A stretch of DNA of 64,000 bases. It comes from Chryseobacterium sp. ERMR1:04. Its GTDB lineage: Bacteria > Bacteroidota > Bacteroidia > Flavobacteriales > Weeksellaceae. The stretch is from the NCBI RefSeq assembly GCF_001297705.1, contig NZ_LIRF01000007.1, forward strand, positions 248,001 to 312,000, read 5' to 3'. The stretch's first letter is position 1, and the number at the start of each line of letters is the position of its first letter. A program made the translations under genes and the position numbers. Of the stretch, positions 8,444 to 16,576 are shown piece by piece. Under the pieces are notes generated by a model, which saw only the letters and a list, made by a program, of their open reading frames with translations, did not search any database and was not told where the DNA came from.

Positions 8444-8451
8444 TTTTGAAT

Positions 8452-8543
8452 TTAAACACGAATAACACAAATTATTTTCACAAATAACACTAATTTTATT
8501 TGTGAATATTAGTGCTTAAAATAGTAGTACTATTCGTGTTTAA
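8452..8543. repeat. Large interspersed hairpin element
   Basis: Outer arms TTAAACACGAATA (8452-8464) and its complement at 8531-8543 enclose a second stem, TTCACAAATAA (8477-8487) with TTATTTGTGAA (8496-8506), plus pairing CACTAA/TTAGTG. It sits between convergent genes and could serve as a bidirectional terminator. Similar words occur at 6820-7031. Confidence 0.6.
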
Positions 8544-8548
8544 GTATT

Positions 8549-10021
8549 TTATTCAGGAATCCAAACACTCACATTCCCCGCCGGAACAGGAAAATTCCCG
8601 AATCCATTTTCATCAATGGTTACTTTCTCTTCAAATCTTCCGAGAACATCGTAAAAATTTTGTCCAATATATTTTTCACCCATTTCCATCGGTTTGCTGT
8701 AGGCTTCCTTATTGCTCACAACTACCGCACAACCTTGATGTTCATCATCCCCTTCACGAACCCAACCCAGACAATTGGCATCTTCAAAATAATCTTTTTG
8801 AATACCGTAAGCATTATTTTTTCGGGCTTTTAACAATTCTTCAATACCATCAATTTTATTCAAAAATATTTCCTGATCATTTCCTTCTTTATCTTTATCG
8901 ATGTAATGAGCACCAAATAAATCGGGATAAAAAATACAGGGATATCCGTTTTCTCTCAACAAGATTAAAGCATAGGCGAGAGGTTTGAACCATTCATCAA
9001 CGGGAGCTTCCAAATCCTGTAAAGGCTGTGTGTCATGATTATCAACAAGACTTACAGAATGCAGCGGATCAGCTTGGGTAAGCGTTTCATCAAAGATTCT
9101 TCTCAAATCGTAATCTCCACCTTCTTTGGATGCAGTGTGAAAATTATTTTGCAATGAGCTGTCGAATAAACTCATGGCGCCTTCTGTAACTTCAATATAT
9201 TTTTGAAGCAACGCTAAATATCCGGGAGCCCAATATTCACCCACCGCAAAGATGTTTTTCCCGGAATTGGAGCGGAGTAGGGTGAGCCATTCTTTATAAA
9301 AATCAAAAGAAATATGTTTTAAGGCGTCTAGTCGTACGCCATCGAAATCAGTTTGATCAAAATACCATTTTGCCCAATGGTTGAGCTCTTCACGAACATG
9401 AGGATTACGATGCTCAATATCATTATACATCAGGTAATCGTAATTTCCTTTTTCATCATCAATCATTTCTTCCCAGTCGTTTCCGTATTCAGACTGTATT
9501 TTGAAAATATGAGAATCCATTCCTTCAGCATAATCTACACCGCTGAAACAGGTAAAGTTCCATTCAAAATCAGAATACTTTTTCCTTCTTCCCGGAAATG
9601 TAAATTTGGTATATGATTCTATTTCAATAACATCAGAAATTATTTTTTCCCTGTTGTTTTCATCCACTTTTACGGCTTTGAATTTTTCCAATTCATCACC
9701 ACCGGCTTTATGTCCCAAGACAATATCAACAATAATCTGGATATTTTGTTTTTTTAAAGCTTTAATCGCTTTTGTATATTCGTCCTTCGTTCCGTATTTT
9801 GTTTTGGTAGTGCCTTTCTGATCAAATTCACCTAAATCAAAAAGATCATAGGCGTCATAACCGACCGAATAGCCGCCGTTTGTGCCTTTATAAGCGGGAG
9901 GAAGCCAAACAGATGTAATTCCTAATTCAGATAAATAGTTCGCTTGTTTCTCTGCTTCTTTCCATAGTTTTCCGTCTCCTTCAGAGTACCAGTGAAAAAA
10001 TTGAATAATCGTTTGGTTCAT
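8549..10021 (-). CDS. Cytoplasmic alpha-amylase, GH13 subfamily 5 type
   Basis: A 490-residue glycoside hydrolase that cuts alpha-1,4-glucan chains. It has no signal peptide, like the E. coli cytoplasmic AmyA and the Bacillus AmyS core, whose length it matches. Conserved GH13 regions are VDIVLGHK (about 98-104), the nucleophile Asp232 in FDGVRLDALKHI, the acid/base Glu262 in FAVGEYW and Asp330 in LVDNHD. A/B/C domain order looks complete, ending in a beta domain with GNVSVWIPE. It is monocistronic, facing the esterase pseudogene across a hairpin. Likely role: use of intracellular or imported glucan. Confidence 0.93.
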   Translation of the reverse strand: MNQTIIQFFHWYSEGDGKLWKEAEKQANYLSELGITSVWLPPAYKGTNGGYSVGYDAYDLFDLGEFDQKGTTKTKYGTKDEYTKAIKALKKQNIQIIVDIVLGHKAGGDELEKFKAVKVDENNREKIISDVIEIESYTKFTFPGRRKKYSDFEWNFTCFSGVDYAEGMDSHIFKIQSEYGNDWEEMIDDEKGNYDYLMYNDIEHRNPHVREELNHWAKWYFDQTDFDGVRLDALKHISFDFYKEWLTLLRSNSGKNIFAVGEYWAPGYLALLQKYIEVTEGAMSLFDSSLQNNFHTASKEGGDYDLRRIFDETLTQADPLHSVSLVDNHDTQPLQDLEAPVDEWFKPLAYALILLRENGYPCIFYPDLFGAHYIDKDKEGNDQEIFLNKIDGIEELLKARKNNAYGIQKDYFEDANCLGWVREGDDEHQGCAVVVSNKEAYSKPMEMGEKYIGQNFYDVLGRFEEKVTIDENGFGNFPVPAGNVSVWIPE

Positions 10022-10214
10022 GTATTATAATTTGGTTTATACAATGTAGTGAAAATATAAAGATTGCAAGAGGAGTGAGGGGTCTCATTTTTTTAAAGAT
10101 TAAAAAAGTATTAAACTATGACGGTTTATTTGTATTTCCATTGTTTAATTTGTAATTTATTTGCTTCAATTATGATGAATTGGAATTTAATGTGTTATTT
10201 ATTTAATTATTACA

Positions 10215-11066
10215 ATGATGAAAAAAGTTAGTTTATTTTTAATAGTATTGATGTGTTTATGGTCTCAAGCTCAAAATTACAAAGTGATATATCAGGTCAA
10301 TTGGAAGCCATCTGTTGAAAAAGATTCCATTATGACTGATTTGGCGGTGCTAGCCATTAATAATCGACATTCCTATTTTACAGGGTACGACAATTTTAGA
10401 AATGATTCTTTGAAATCAAAAATAGTCACCGAATTTTTTAATGGAAACGGGCAAGGAAATTTACGTTTTCCAGACCCTGCAAAATTGTCCAGATTTAATA
10501 AAACAATTATTAAAAATATAGCTTCTGATAGCACTATACAAGAAGAAAAATACCATGTGAGCACTTTTCAAATCGTAAGCACGTGCAAGCTAAAATGGAA
10601 AATGGAGAAAGAAACAAAAACAATTTTAGGATTTGTATGTAAAAAAGCGAGTCTTGATTTTGGAGGACGAAAATGGACTGCCTGGTATGCTGAAAGCATT
10701 CCTATTTCTGATGGTCCCTATAAATTTCACGGTTTACCAGGGCTGATCTTATCCATTAACGATGAAAAGAAAGAATATAGCTTTGAAATCAAAGGAATAA
10801 CAAAAGAAATAAATGATGTTGGATATAGGAATTTCGGAATGCCAAACCCTGTTAAGTTATCACCTAGTAAATGGGAAACCTTTTATGCTCGATACAAAGA
10901 TCAACCTTCCGTTATTTTTGAAAATTTAAATACTGAACATACAACGTATGTCATTAATGGAAAAGATATTGATAGGAATGAAAAAATAGCCTATAATCTG
11001 AAAGAGAAAAAATATTTACTTGAAAATAATAATATGATAGAGCTCATAAGCGACTGTAAAAAATAA
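10215..11066 (+). CDS. GLPGLI-family secreted protein
   Basis: A 283-residue protein with signal peptide (MMKKVSLFLIVLMCLWSQAQ) and the name-giving motif of this Bacteroidetes family in YKFHGLPGLILSI near residue 175. Upstream comes the family's typical repeated YKVIYQVNWKPS start and the KKASLDFGGRKWTAWYA segment. The function of GLPGLI proteins is not known; they are exported and are often near TonB-dependent receptors, but none is adjacent here. ATG 10218 would serve equally as start. Confidence 0.88.
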   Translation: MMKKVSLFLIVLMCLWSQAQNYKVIYQVNWKPSVEKDSIMTDLAVLAINNRHSYFTGYDNFRNDSLKSKIVTEFFNGNGQGNLRFPDPAKLSRFNKTIIKNIASDSTIQEEKYHVSTFQIVSTCKLKWKMEKETKTILGFVCKKASLDFGGRKWTAWYAESIPISDGPYKFHGLPGLILSINDEKKEYSFEIKGITKEINDVGYRNFGMPNPVKLSPSKWETFYARYKDQPSVIFENLNTEHTTYVINGKDIDRNEKIAYNLKEKKYLLENNNMIELISDCKK

Positions 11067-11126
11067 TAAAAATTAGAGCGGTCACTTTTGAACTCACCTC
11101 GGTGTATGGTGATCAATAAACGATTT

Positions 11127-12242
11127 TTAATTTTCAAATTCTTCAAACGGTATTTTTAGTTGAATAGAGACCTGCTTTTTTTCCTCTGTATTAAGGTGAG
11201 AAAGCGATAATCCTAATAATCGAACGGCTTTGTCGAACGGGCGAAGTTCCCAAAGTTTTTTGGAGGTTTTAAAATATTCTTCGGGAGAACTGAAGTAGTC
11301 TTCTTTCGTGATACTTCTTGTAAATAATGAGAAATCTTTATATTTAATTTTTAAGGTTAAAGATCTTCCGAGAATATTATTTTTCTGTAATCTCTGATGA
11401 AGTTCTGCACTTAAACTTTCAAGCTTTTCATTGATCTGCTGTTCATCAAACAGATCTTCAAAAAATGTTCTTTCCACGGCAACGCTTTTCTGAATGCGAT
11501 GAGGTTTTACTTCTGAAGTATGAATTCCACGGACAACATTGTAATAATAGCCTCCCGATTTTCCGAACAGGCCAATAAGTTCCTGCAATGTTTTTTTCTT
11601 TAGGTCTTTGCCTTTAAAAATCCCTAGCGTAAACATTTTATTGGCAGTAACTTTTCCGACGCCATAGAATTTTTCAACAGGTAATTCTTCCAAAAAGCCT
11701 TCGATTTTATCGGGGTGAATGGTTTTTTGTCCGTTCGGTTTATTAATGTCTGAGGCAACTTTAGCTAAAAATTTATTAATGGAAATTCCGGCCGAAGCGG
11801 TGAGTCCCGTTTCTTCAAATATTTTCTGACGAATCTCTTTCGCAATTTGATTGGCTGATTCTATTCCTTTTTTATTTTCGGTGACATCAAGATAGGCTTC
11901 ATCTAAAGACAAAGGTTCAACCAAATCGGTATACTCATGAAATATTTCCCGAATTTTTTTTGAAACTTCTTTATACCGCGCAAAATGAGGTGGAACGAAA
12001 ATCAGATGCGGACATCTTTCTTTTGCTGTTTTACTGGGCATGGCAGAGCGAACGCCGAATTTCCTGGCTTCATAGCTGGCAGCAGAAACTACGCCCCGAT
12101 GTTCACCTCCTACAGCAATGGGTTTTCCTCTTAAGGCAGGATTATCATATTGCTCCACGGAAGCATAGAATGCATCCATATCAACATGAATAATTTTGCG
12201 GAGGGGAAAAGGAAAATCCATATCACAAAGATATGGATTCAT
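11127..12242 (-). CDS. dinB: DNA polymerase IV
   Basis: A Y-family translesion DNA polymerase of 371 residues. Palm-domain metal ligands are in HVDMDAFYASVEQ (Asp21) and SLDEAYLDV (Asp114, Glu115). Helix-hairpin-helix, thumb and little-finger regions follow in order (FLAKVASDINKPNGQ, VGKVTANKM, KSVAVERTFFEDL). The C-terminus has QLKIPF, a good beta-clamp binding motif. The start could be ATG 12242 or ATG 12221 seven codons later (MDFPFPLRKI). It follows the GNAT gene by 21 bases on the same strand and may share a transcript with it. Confidence 0.93.
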   Translation of the reverse strand: MNPYLCDMDFPFPLRKIIHVDMDAFYASVEQYDNPALRGKPIAVGGEHRGVVSAASYEARKFGVRSAMPSKTAKERCPHLIFVPPHFARYKEVSKKIREIFHEYTDLVEPLSLDEAYLDVTENKKGIESANQIAKEIRQKIFEETGLTASAGISINKFLAKVASDINKPNGQKTIHPDKIEGFLEELPVEKFYGVGKVTANKMFTLGIFKGKDLKKKTLQELIGLFGKSGGYYYNVVRGIHTSEVKPHRIQKSVAVERTFFEDLFDEQQINEKLESLSAELHQRLQKNNILGRSLTLKIKYKDFSLFTRSITKEDYFSSPEEYFKTSKKLWELRPFDKAVRLLGLSLSHLNTEEKKQVSIQLKIPFEEFEN

Positions 12243-12263
12243 TTATTTTTAACGATCGAATTA

Positions 12264-12722
12264 TTACGCTTTCAATCTCATCTTAAGAAGTAAGGGTTCA
12301 AAACCTGCTTTTTCATAAGCTTTTACAGCAGATTCATTTTGATCATAAACATCCAGTCTGATTTCTGAGACCCCTTTGTTTTTTACCCAAGCAACAAGTG
12401 TATCTACAATTAATTGATTGACGCCTTTTCCTCGATGTTCAGGTTTTACAAACATAAAACCTAGATAAGCGTAGTCCTTGAAATTATTATAATCTTTTTC
12501 CGGCTGCTTAATCAAAGCGTATCCTGATGCAATAACCTCATTGTTTTCTTCAACAACAACTAAGTTGGCATCTGGAGAAAGAATGAGAGCGTTTAGATCA
12601 TAGTAGTGAATTTCACCCTCCTTTAAAGTTTCATCAAAAGGTCTTTCCGAAGAAACGATACCCTGTTCAAATTCTAAAAGGATAGGTAAATCTTTTTCTG
12701 TGGCTTCTCTTATAATCATCAT
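12264..12722 (-). CDS. GNAT-family N-acetyltransferase
   Basis: A 152-residue acyltransferase. The acetyl-CoA binding motif A is FVKPEHRGKGVNQLIVDTL and motif B is DVYDQNESAVKAYEKAGFEP, both typical of the GNAT fold. The length is that of a single-domain enzyme with no extra domain. It is 4 bases from the preceding TlpA-like gene and 21 from dinB, so the three probably form one transcription unit. The substrate (small molecule or protein amine) is unknown. Confidence 0.88.
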   Translation of the reverse strand: MMIIREATEKDLPILLEFEQGIVSSERPFDETLKEGEIHYYDLNALILSPDANLVVVEENNEVIASGYALIKQPEKDYNNFKDYAYLGFMFVKPEHRGKGVNQLIVDTLVAWVKNKGVSEIRLDVYDQNESAVKAYEKAGFEPLLLKMRLKA

Positions 12723-12726
12723 TTAT

Positions 12727-13242
12727 CTATTTTAAAAGCTTGTCTATGGTTGTTTGAATTTCAGGATCTTCAGGAGAAATAGCATAATATTTTGCGATGG
12801 CAGATTTTTGATCAATCACCATATATCTTGGAATCCAGTTGAGGTCGATATAATTATTGAAATCATTTTTCCAACCAGAAGAGAACCAGTAATTTTCTTT
12901 GTCTTTCATTTCGAATCTTTCCAGACTTTTATCAAATCCTTCTTTTGATCGGTCTAATGAAAGAAATACAAAATCAATATTCTTATTTTTTTCTTCTAAT
13001 TCCTTAGCTTTAGGAAGGGCGTTTAAACAGTCTCTACACCATCCGGCCCAGAAATCAATCACCAAAACTTTTCCTTTGTGCTGATTAAGGATTTGTTGAA
13101 TGGTAACGCTTTTACCTTCTTCATTTTCCACTTTCTGTTGTAAAGCTTCTTTAGAAAATTTAGTTTTAAGAACGGTTGGGATCTTTTGAGAATATCCTAA
13201 TCCGAAAATACTGATCATTAGCAATAGTAATAACTTTTTCAT
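12727..13242 (-). CDS. TlpA-like exported thioredoxin-fold protein
   Basis: A 171-residue periplasmic or membrane-proximal thioredoxin-like protein. It starts with a signal peptide (MKKLLLLLMISIFGLGYSQ) and has the redox motif WCRDC in VLVIDFWAGWCRDCLNALPKAK, then FVFLSLDR and the cis-Pro segment WIPRYMVID. Such proteins reduce or exchange disulfides in exported proteins, or in the Bacteroidetes act in thiol stress. A -7 box lies 20 bases before the ATG. It heads the likely unit with the GNAT gene and dinB. Confidence 0.9.
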   Translation of the reverse strand: MKKLLLLLMISIFGLGYSQKIPTVLKTKFSKEALQQKVENEEGKSVTIQQILNQHKGKVLVIDFWAGWCRDCLNALPKAKELEEKNKNIDFVFLSLDRSKEGFDKSLERFEMKDKENYWFSSGWKNDFNNYIDLNWIPRYMVIDQKSAIAKYYAISPEDPEIQTTIDKLLK

Positions 13243-13261
13243 TTTTCAATTACATTTAATG

Positions 13262-13269
13262 CAAATCTA
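13262..13269 (-). promoter_or_regulatory. -7 box of the TlpA-like gene
   Basis: On the minus strand TAGATTTG matches TAnnTTTG and lies 20 bases before the ATG at 13242. No clear -33 element. Confidence 0.45.
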
Positions 13270-13345
13270 AACAATGAAACGCAATTGGAGATTGGTTTCT
13301 TATTAATTAGTAAAAATTTAAGAGATTGAGAATTTCTATAAATGC

Positions 13346-14161
13346 TTAGTGATACGTTTTCACTAAACCTTTTACAACCGTAATCACATTCGGCATCGCT
13401 TTATTGGCAGCATTCAGTACTTCTTCGTGAGAAACGGCCAAAGCAATATCCGGTCCGCCAAGATCGGTAATAATGGAAACACAGAAAACATCCATCCCCA
13501 TGTGTTTGGCGACAATCACTTCAGGAACAGTACTCATTCCGACCATATCACCTCCGATGGCTTTGATCATTCCGTATTCTGCAGGAGTTTCAAAAGTTGG
13601 ACCTTGTAACGCAACGTACACTCCCTGCTGAAATTTTATGTTGTTTTCAATACATATTTTTTCGGCAAGAGCAATCATATTTTTATTGTAAGGTTCGCTC
13701 ATATCAACGAAGCGAGGACCAAAAGAATCAATATTTTTACCACGAAGCGGATGTTCAGGCATCATGTTGATATGATCTTTTACAATCACAACATCAGCAA
13801 CGCTGAAATTGGGATTTACCCCACCACAAGCGTTTGAAAGAATCAAATTTTTAATGCCCAATAAATGAAAAATTCGGATAGGAAAAGTAACGGTTTCAAT
13901 AGAATGACCTTCATAATAATGAAAACGGCCGCTCATCATCAATACTTTTTTGCCTTCCAGAATTCCGTAGATTAATTTTCCGCCATGACCCACAACAGTG
14001 GTTTGAGGAAAATTAGGAATGTCTTTGTATTCTAATACATGAATAGCCTCTACCTCGTCTTGAAGTTTTCCCAATCCAGATCCTAAAACAATCGCAAAAT
14101 CAGGAATATCCTGAATCGTAGTTTTAATGAAATCAGCAGTTTGGTTACTTTTTTCTAACAT
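13346..14161 (-). CDS. punA: Purine nucleoside phosphorylase
   Basis: A 271-residue trimeric-type PNP that splits purine nucleosides with phosphate in salvage. Visible motifs are VLGSGLGKL (phosphate loop), VVGHGGKL, MSGRFHYYEGH, LSNACGGVN (the usual NAAGG has Cys here), MPEHPLRG and VGMSTVPEVIVAKHMGM with the base-binding residues. It overlaps the end of lpxK by 17 bases on the same strand, so translation is probably coupled. The symbol follows the class of high-molecular-fold-II PNPs (PunA/PNP). Confidence 0.93.
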   Translation of the reverse strand: MLEKSNQTADFIKTTIQDIPDFAIVLGSGLGKLQDEVEAIHVLEYKDIPNFPQTTVVGHGGKLIYGILEGKKVLMMSGRFHYYEGHSIETVTFPIRIFHLLGIKNLILSNACGGVNPNFSVADVVIVKDHINMMPEHPLRGKNIDSFGPRFVDMSEPYNKNMIALAEKICIENNIKFQQGVYVALQGPTFETPAEYGMIKAIGGDMVGMSTVPEVIVAKHMGMDVFCVSIITDLGGPDIALAVSHEEVLNAANKAMPNVITVVKGLVKTYH

Positions 14162-15170
14162 AATCTAAGATGATTTGGTTGAATTCCTCTTTCTTATCGA
14201 TCACTACATTAATAGGCCAGTAGTAAACGATGTCTCTAAGATAATCAAAGGATTTCAAACGAACATAATCTTTCTCAGTGGTTAAGATCAATTTGTATTC
14301 ACCTAATTTTTTATATTCAGCAACGATTTTTTTAATATCATCATCCGTAAAGTTATGGTGATCTCTGAATTTTAAATGCTTTACTCTTTGGGAGAATTTA
14401 GCTAAATGCTCCAACAGAGGTTTTGGATTGGCAATTCCTGTAATCAACAGGATATCATAATAATTCAGGTTGTTGTCAGGAAGCATTTTTTCTTTTCCGT
14501 ACACATTTTCGTCATACCCGATGGATGAAAAGAATACTTTTTGGGTACGATCCGGTCTGATTCTGGAAATGTAATATTGCTTGGTTTCTTCCGTGAGTTC
14601 ATCAGGACATTTGCTGACCATAATGATGTCTGCTCTTTTATAACCAATTCTGGACTCTCTTAAATCTCCTGCAGGAAGTAAATGATCTCTAAAGAAGGGA
14701 TCATTGAAATCGGTCATTAAAATCTGGAATCCGGGCTTAATGGCTCTGTGCTGAAAGGCATCATCCAACACCAGCACGTCTAAGTCCATATCTTCAATAA
14801 CTTTCTTGGCTCCGGGCACTCTTTCTTCAGAAACAGCGATCACAAAACGGTTTTTGAAACGTTCAAATAATTGCATCGCTTCATCGCCCACGGTTTTATA
14901 ATTACTTTCGTAATTCGTTACATCATACCCTTTTGTGAGTCTTCCGTAACCACGCGAAAGCACACCCGTTCTGTAATGTTTAGACAGATATTGTGCAAGA
15001 TACATCACCATGGGTGATTTTCCGCTTCCGCCCACAGAAAGGTTACCGACATTAATTATCGGAGTTTTGAATTTCGTAGATTTTAAAATTCCCAGATCAT
15101 ACATTGTGTTTCGGATACCCGTTACCATATGATAGCCGAGGGAAAAAGGATAGAGGTACCATCTTTTCAT
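14145..15170 (-). CDS. lpxK: Tetraacyldisaccharide 4'-kinase
   Basis: The lipid A 4'-kinase that phosphorylates tetraacyldisaccharide-1-phosphate on the inner face of the inner membrane. It is 341 residues with an N-terminal hydrophobic/amphipathic segment (WYLYPFSLGYHMVTGIRN), the Walker A loop VGNLSVGGSGKSP, SRGYGR, VGDEAMQL and VLDDAFQHR, all family signatures. It shows that the organism makes lipid A and so is a Gram-negative. It precedes and overlaps the PNP gene. Confidence 0.95.
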   Translation of the reverse strand: MKRWYLYPFSLGYHMVTGIRNTMYDLGILKSTKFKTPIINVGNLSVGGSGKSPMVMYLAQYLSKHYRTGVLSRGYGRLTKGYDVTNYESNYKTVGDEAMQLFERFKNRFVIAVSEERVPGAKKVIEDMDLDVLVLDDAFQHRAIKPGFQILMTDFNDPFFRDHLLPAGDLRESRIGYKRADIIMVSKCPDELTEETKQYYISRIRPDRTQKVFFSSIGYDENVYGKEKMLPDNNLNYYDILLITGIANPKPLLEHLAKFSQRVKHLKFRDHHNFTDDDIKKIVAEYKKLGEYKLILTTEKDYVRLKSFDYLRDIVYYWPINVVIDKKEEFNQIILDYVRKK

Positions 15171-15274
15171 ACGCTTACAAAAATAGGAATTTTCAAAATT
15201 AATTGGCTTATTATTAACAATGATTTTTCAATATTTATTTTAAAAAATGAGCTCATGATTATTATAATTTAAAG

Positions 15275-15282
15275 TATTTTTG
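15275..15282 (+). promoter_or_regulatory. -7 box of truA
   Basis: TATTTTTG matches TAnnTTTG and overlaps the TTG at 15280 that opens the longest frame. Transcription from it supports the later TTG 15301 as translation start. Confidence 0.5.
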
Positions 15283-15300
15283 TATCGTTATTTTATTACA

Positions 15301-16032
15301 TTGAGGTATTTTATAGAGTTTTCCTATAGCGGTAAAAATTATTTTGGTTATCAGATCCAACCGAATGCTATATCGGTGCAAGAGGAATTGGAAAAAGCAC
15401 TTTCCACGATTTTAAGAGAAAAAATTAAAACTACTGGCGCAGGGCGAACAGATACGGGCGTTCATGCCAAGAAAATCTATGCGCATTTTGATACGGAGCA
15501 GGTGATTAGTGATCAGCTTTCTCATAGGCTTAATGGTTTTCTTCCGGCGGATATTTCCATCAAAAGAATTTTTGAGGTAAGAGACAATTTTCATGCACGT
15601 TTTGATGCTACTTTCAGAACATATGAATATTATATTTCCATGGAGAAGAATCCGTTTACCCAAGATTCTGCTTGGCAACATTGGAGAAAGCCTTTAGATA
15701 TTGATAAAATGAATGAAGCCTGCAAAATTTTATTTGAGTATGAAGACTTCACCAGTTTTGCGAAACTCCATACCGACAATAAAACCAATCTTTGTAAAAT
15801 GTACAAAGCAGAGTGGGAACAAAACGGAACGGAATTGAAATTCACAGTTTCTGCCAATCGTTTTCTTCGAAATATGGTACGTGCTATTGTTGGAACCATG
15901 GTTGAAGTAGGTTCAGGGAAGATAAAACCTGAAGATCTGCGCAAGGTCATAGAAAATAAAAACCGAAATTCTGCCGGAACTTCAGCACCTGCACAAGGCT
16001 TGTTTTTGGTGGATGTGGGGTATGAATTTTAA
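15301..16032 (+). CDS. truA: tRNA pseudouridine(38-40) synthase, TTG start
   Basis: Converts uridines 38-40 of the tRNA anticodon arm to pseudouridine. With a start at TTG 15301 the protein is 243 residues and opens MRYFIEFSYSGKNYFGYQ, as TruA normally does; the upstream TTG 15280 would add seven residues across the promoter. The catalytic Asp51 lies in GAGRTDTGVHA. Later conserved segments are FHARFDATFRTYEYYI and FLRNMVRAIVGTMVEVGSGK. No ATG is available near the family start, so an unusual initiation codon is likely real. Confidence 0.93.
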   Translation: MRYFIEFSYSGKNYFGYQIQPNAISVQEELEKALSTILREKIKTTGAGRTDTGVHAKKIYAHFDTEQVISDQLSHRLNGFLPADISIKRIFEVRDNFHARFDATFRTYEYYISMEKNPFTQDSAWQHWRKPLDIDKMNEACKILFEYEDFTSFAKLHTDNKTNLCKMYKAEWEQNGTELKFTVSANRFLRNMVRAIVGTMVEVGSGKIKPEDLRKVIENKNRNSAGTSAPAQGLFLVDVGYEF

Positions 16033-16050
16033 ATAAAAACTAAAAACATT

Positions 16051-16389
16051 ATGATGTCAATTTTTATACTTATTGGAGCTTACAGATATTATGCAGGTCT
16101 TGCGGAAAGGTTTGGGAAAACAAAATGGCATTTCGGACTTTTAGCTATTGGTATTTATCTTGGATTTCAGATTTTGTTTCTTTGTTGTTATAGAGTTTAT
16201 GAATTACTTACAAATCCTGAAAGTTTGAATAATAATTATGGAGGTTTTACATTGGTTAATCTTATAAGTTGGTTACTTGCTATTGGTGTTGTGTATGCAT
16301 TTCATACCTATCTTGAAAAGAAATTTATGAAGGAAATTATAAAAAAACCTTCTTTAGAAATAGAAGAGATCGGAAATAGAGGATTATAA
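16051..16389 (+). CDS. Small membrane protein of unknown function
   Basis: A 112-residue protein with three probable membrane segments (about 2-15, 27-46 and 66-85) and a charged C-terminus. It follows truA by 18 bases on the same strand and so probably shares its transcript. I do not recognise a family. The codon use looks like that of its neighbours, and the hydrophobic pattern with a charged tail supports a real protein. Confidence 0.7.
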   Translation: MMSIFILIGAYRYYAGLAERFGKTKWHFGLLAIGIYLGFQILFLCCYRVYELLTNPESLNNNYGGFTLVNLISWLLAIGVVYAFHTYLEKKFMKEIIKKPSLEIEEIGNRGL

Positions 16390-16529
16390 TAAATGATAGT
16401 GGCTGAGATTGATTTTTAAGATATTAATTTTTATAAAAACCAAAAATCATCTATAGCATAAATAACAGCTATCTGATATTTTCTATGAGTATTTGATGAA
16501 GTTGTAAAGGCAGAGAAATTTTAAAGTCT

Positions 16530-16537
16530 TATTTTTG
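16530..16537 (+). promoter_or_regulatory. -7 box of the ABC exporter gene
   Basis: TATTTTTG matches TAnnTTTG and lies 39 bases before the ATG at 16577. A TTG at 16502 would give a 25-base spacer, a little long. Confidence 0.5.
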
Positions 16538-16576
16538 CAAAAGAATTTTATTTAATTCCTTTCTTCAATTCGTACA

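Noticed and set aside
8512..8988. 158-codon plus-strand frame over the end of the amylase gene
   Set aside because: It is the antisense shadow of the amylase C-terminal part, His/Pro-rich and without homology that I can see.
12226..12233. -7 box TATCTTTG before dinB
   Set aside because: It matches TAnnTTTG on the minus strand but lies 5 bases before the second ATG and inside the longer frame, so the start site would fall at or after the ATG.
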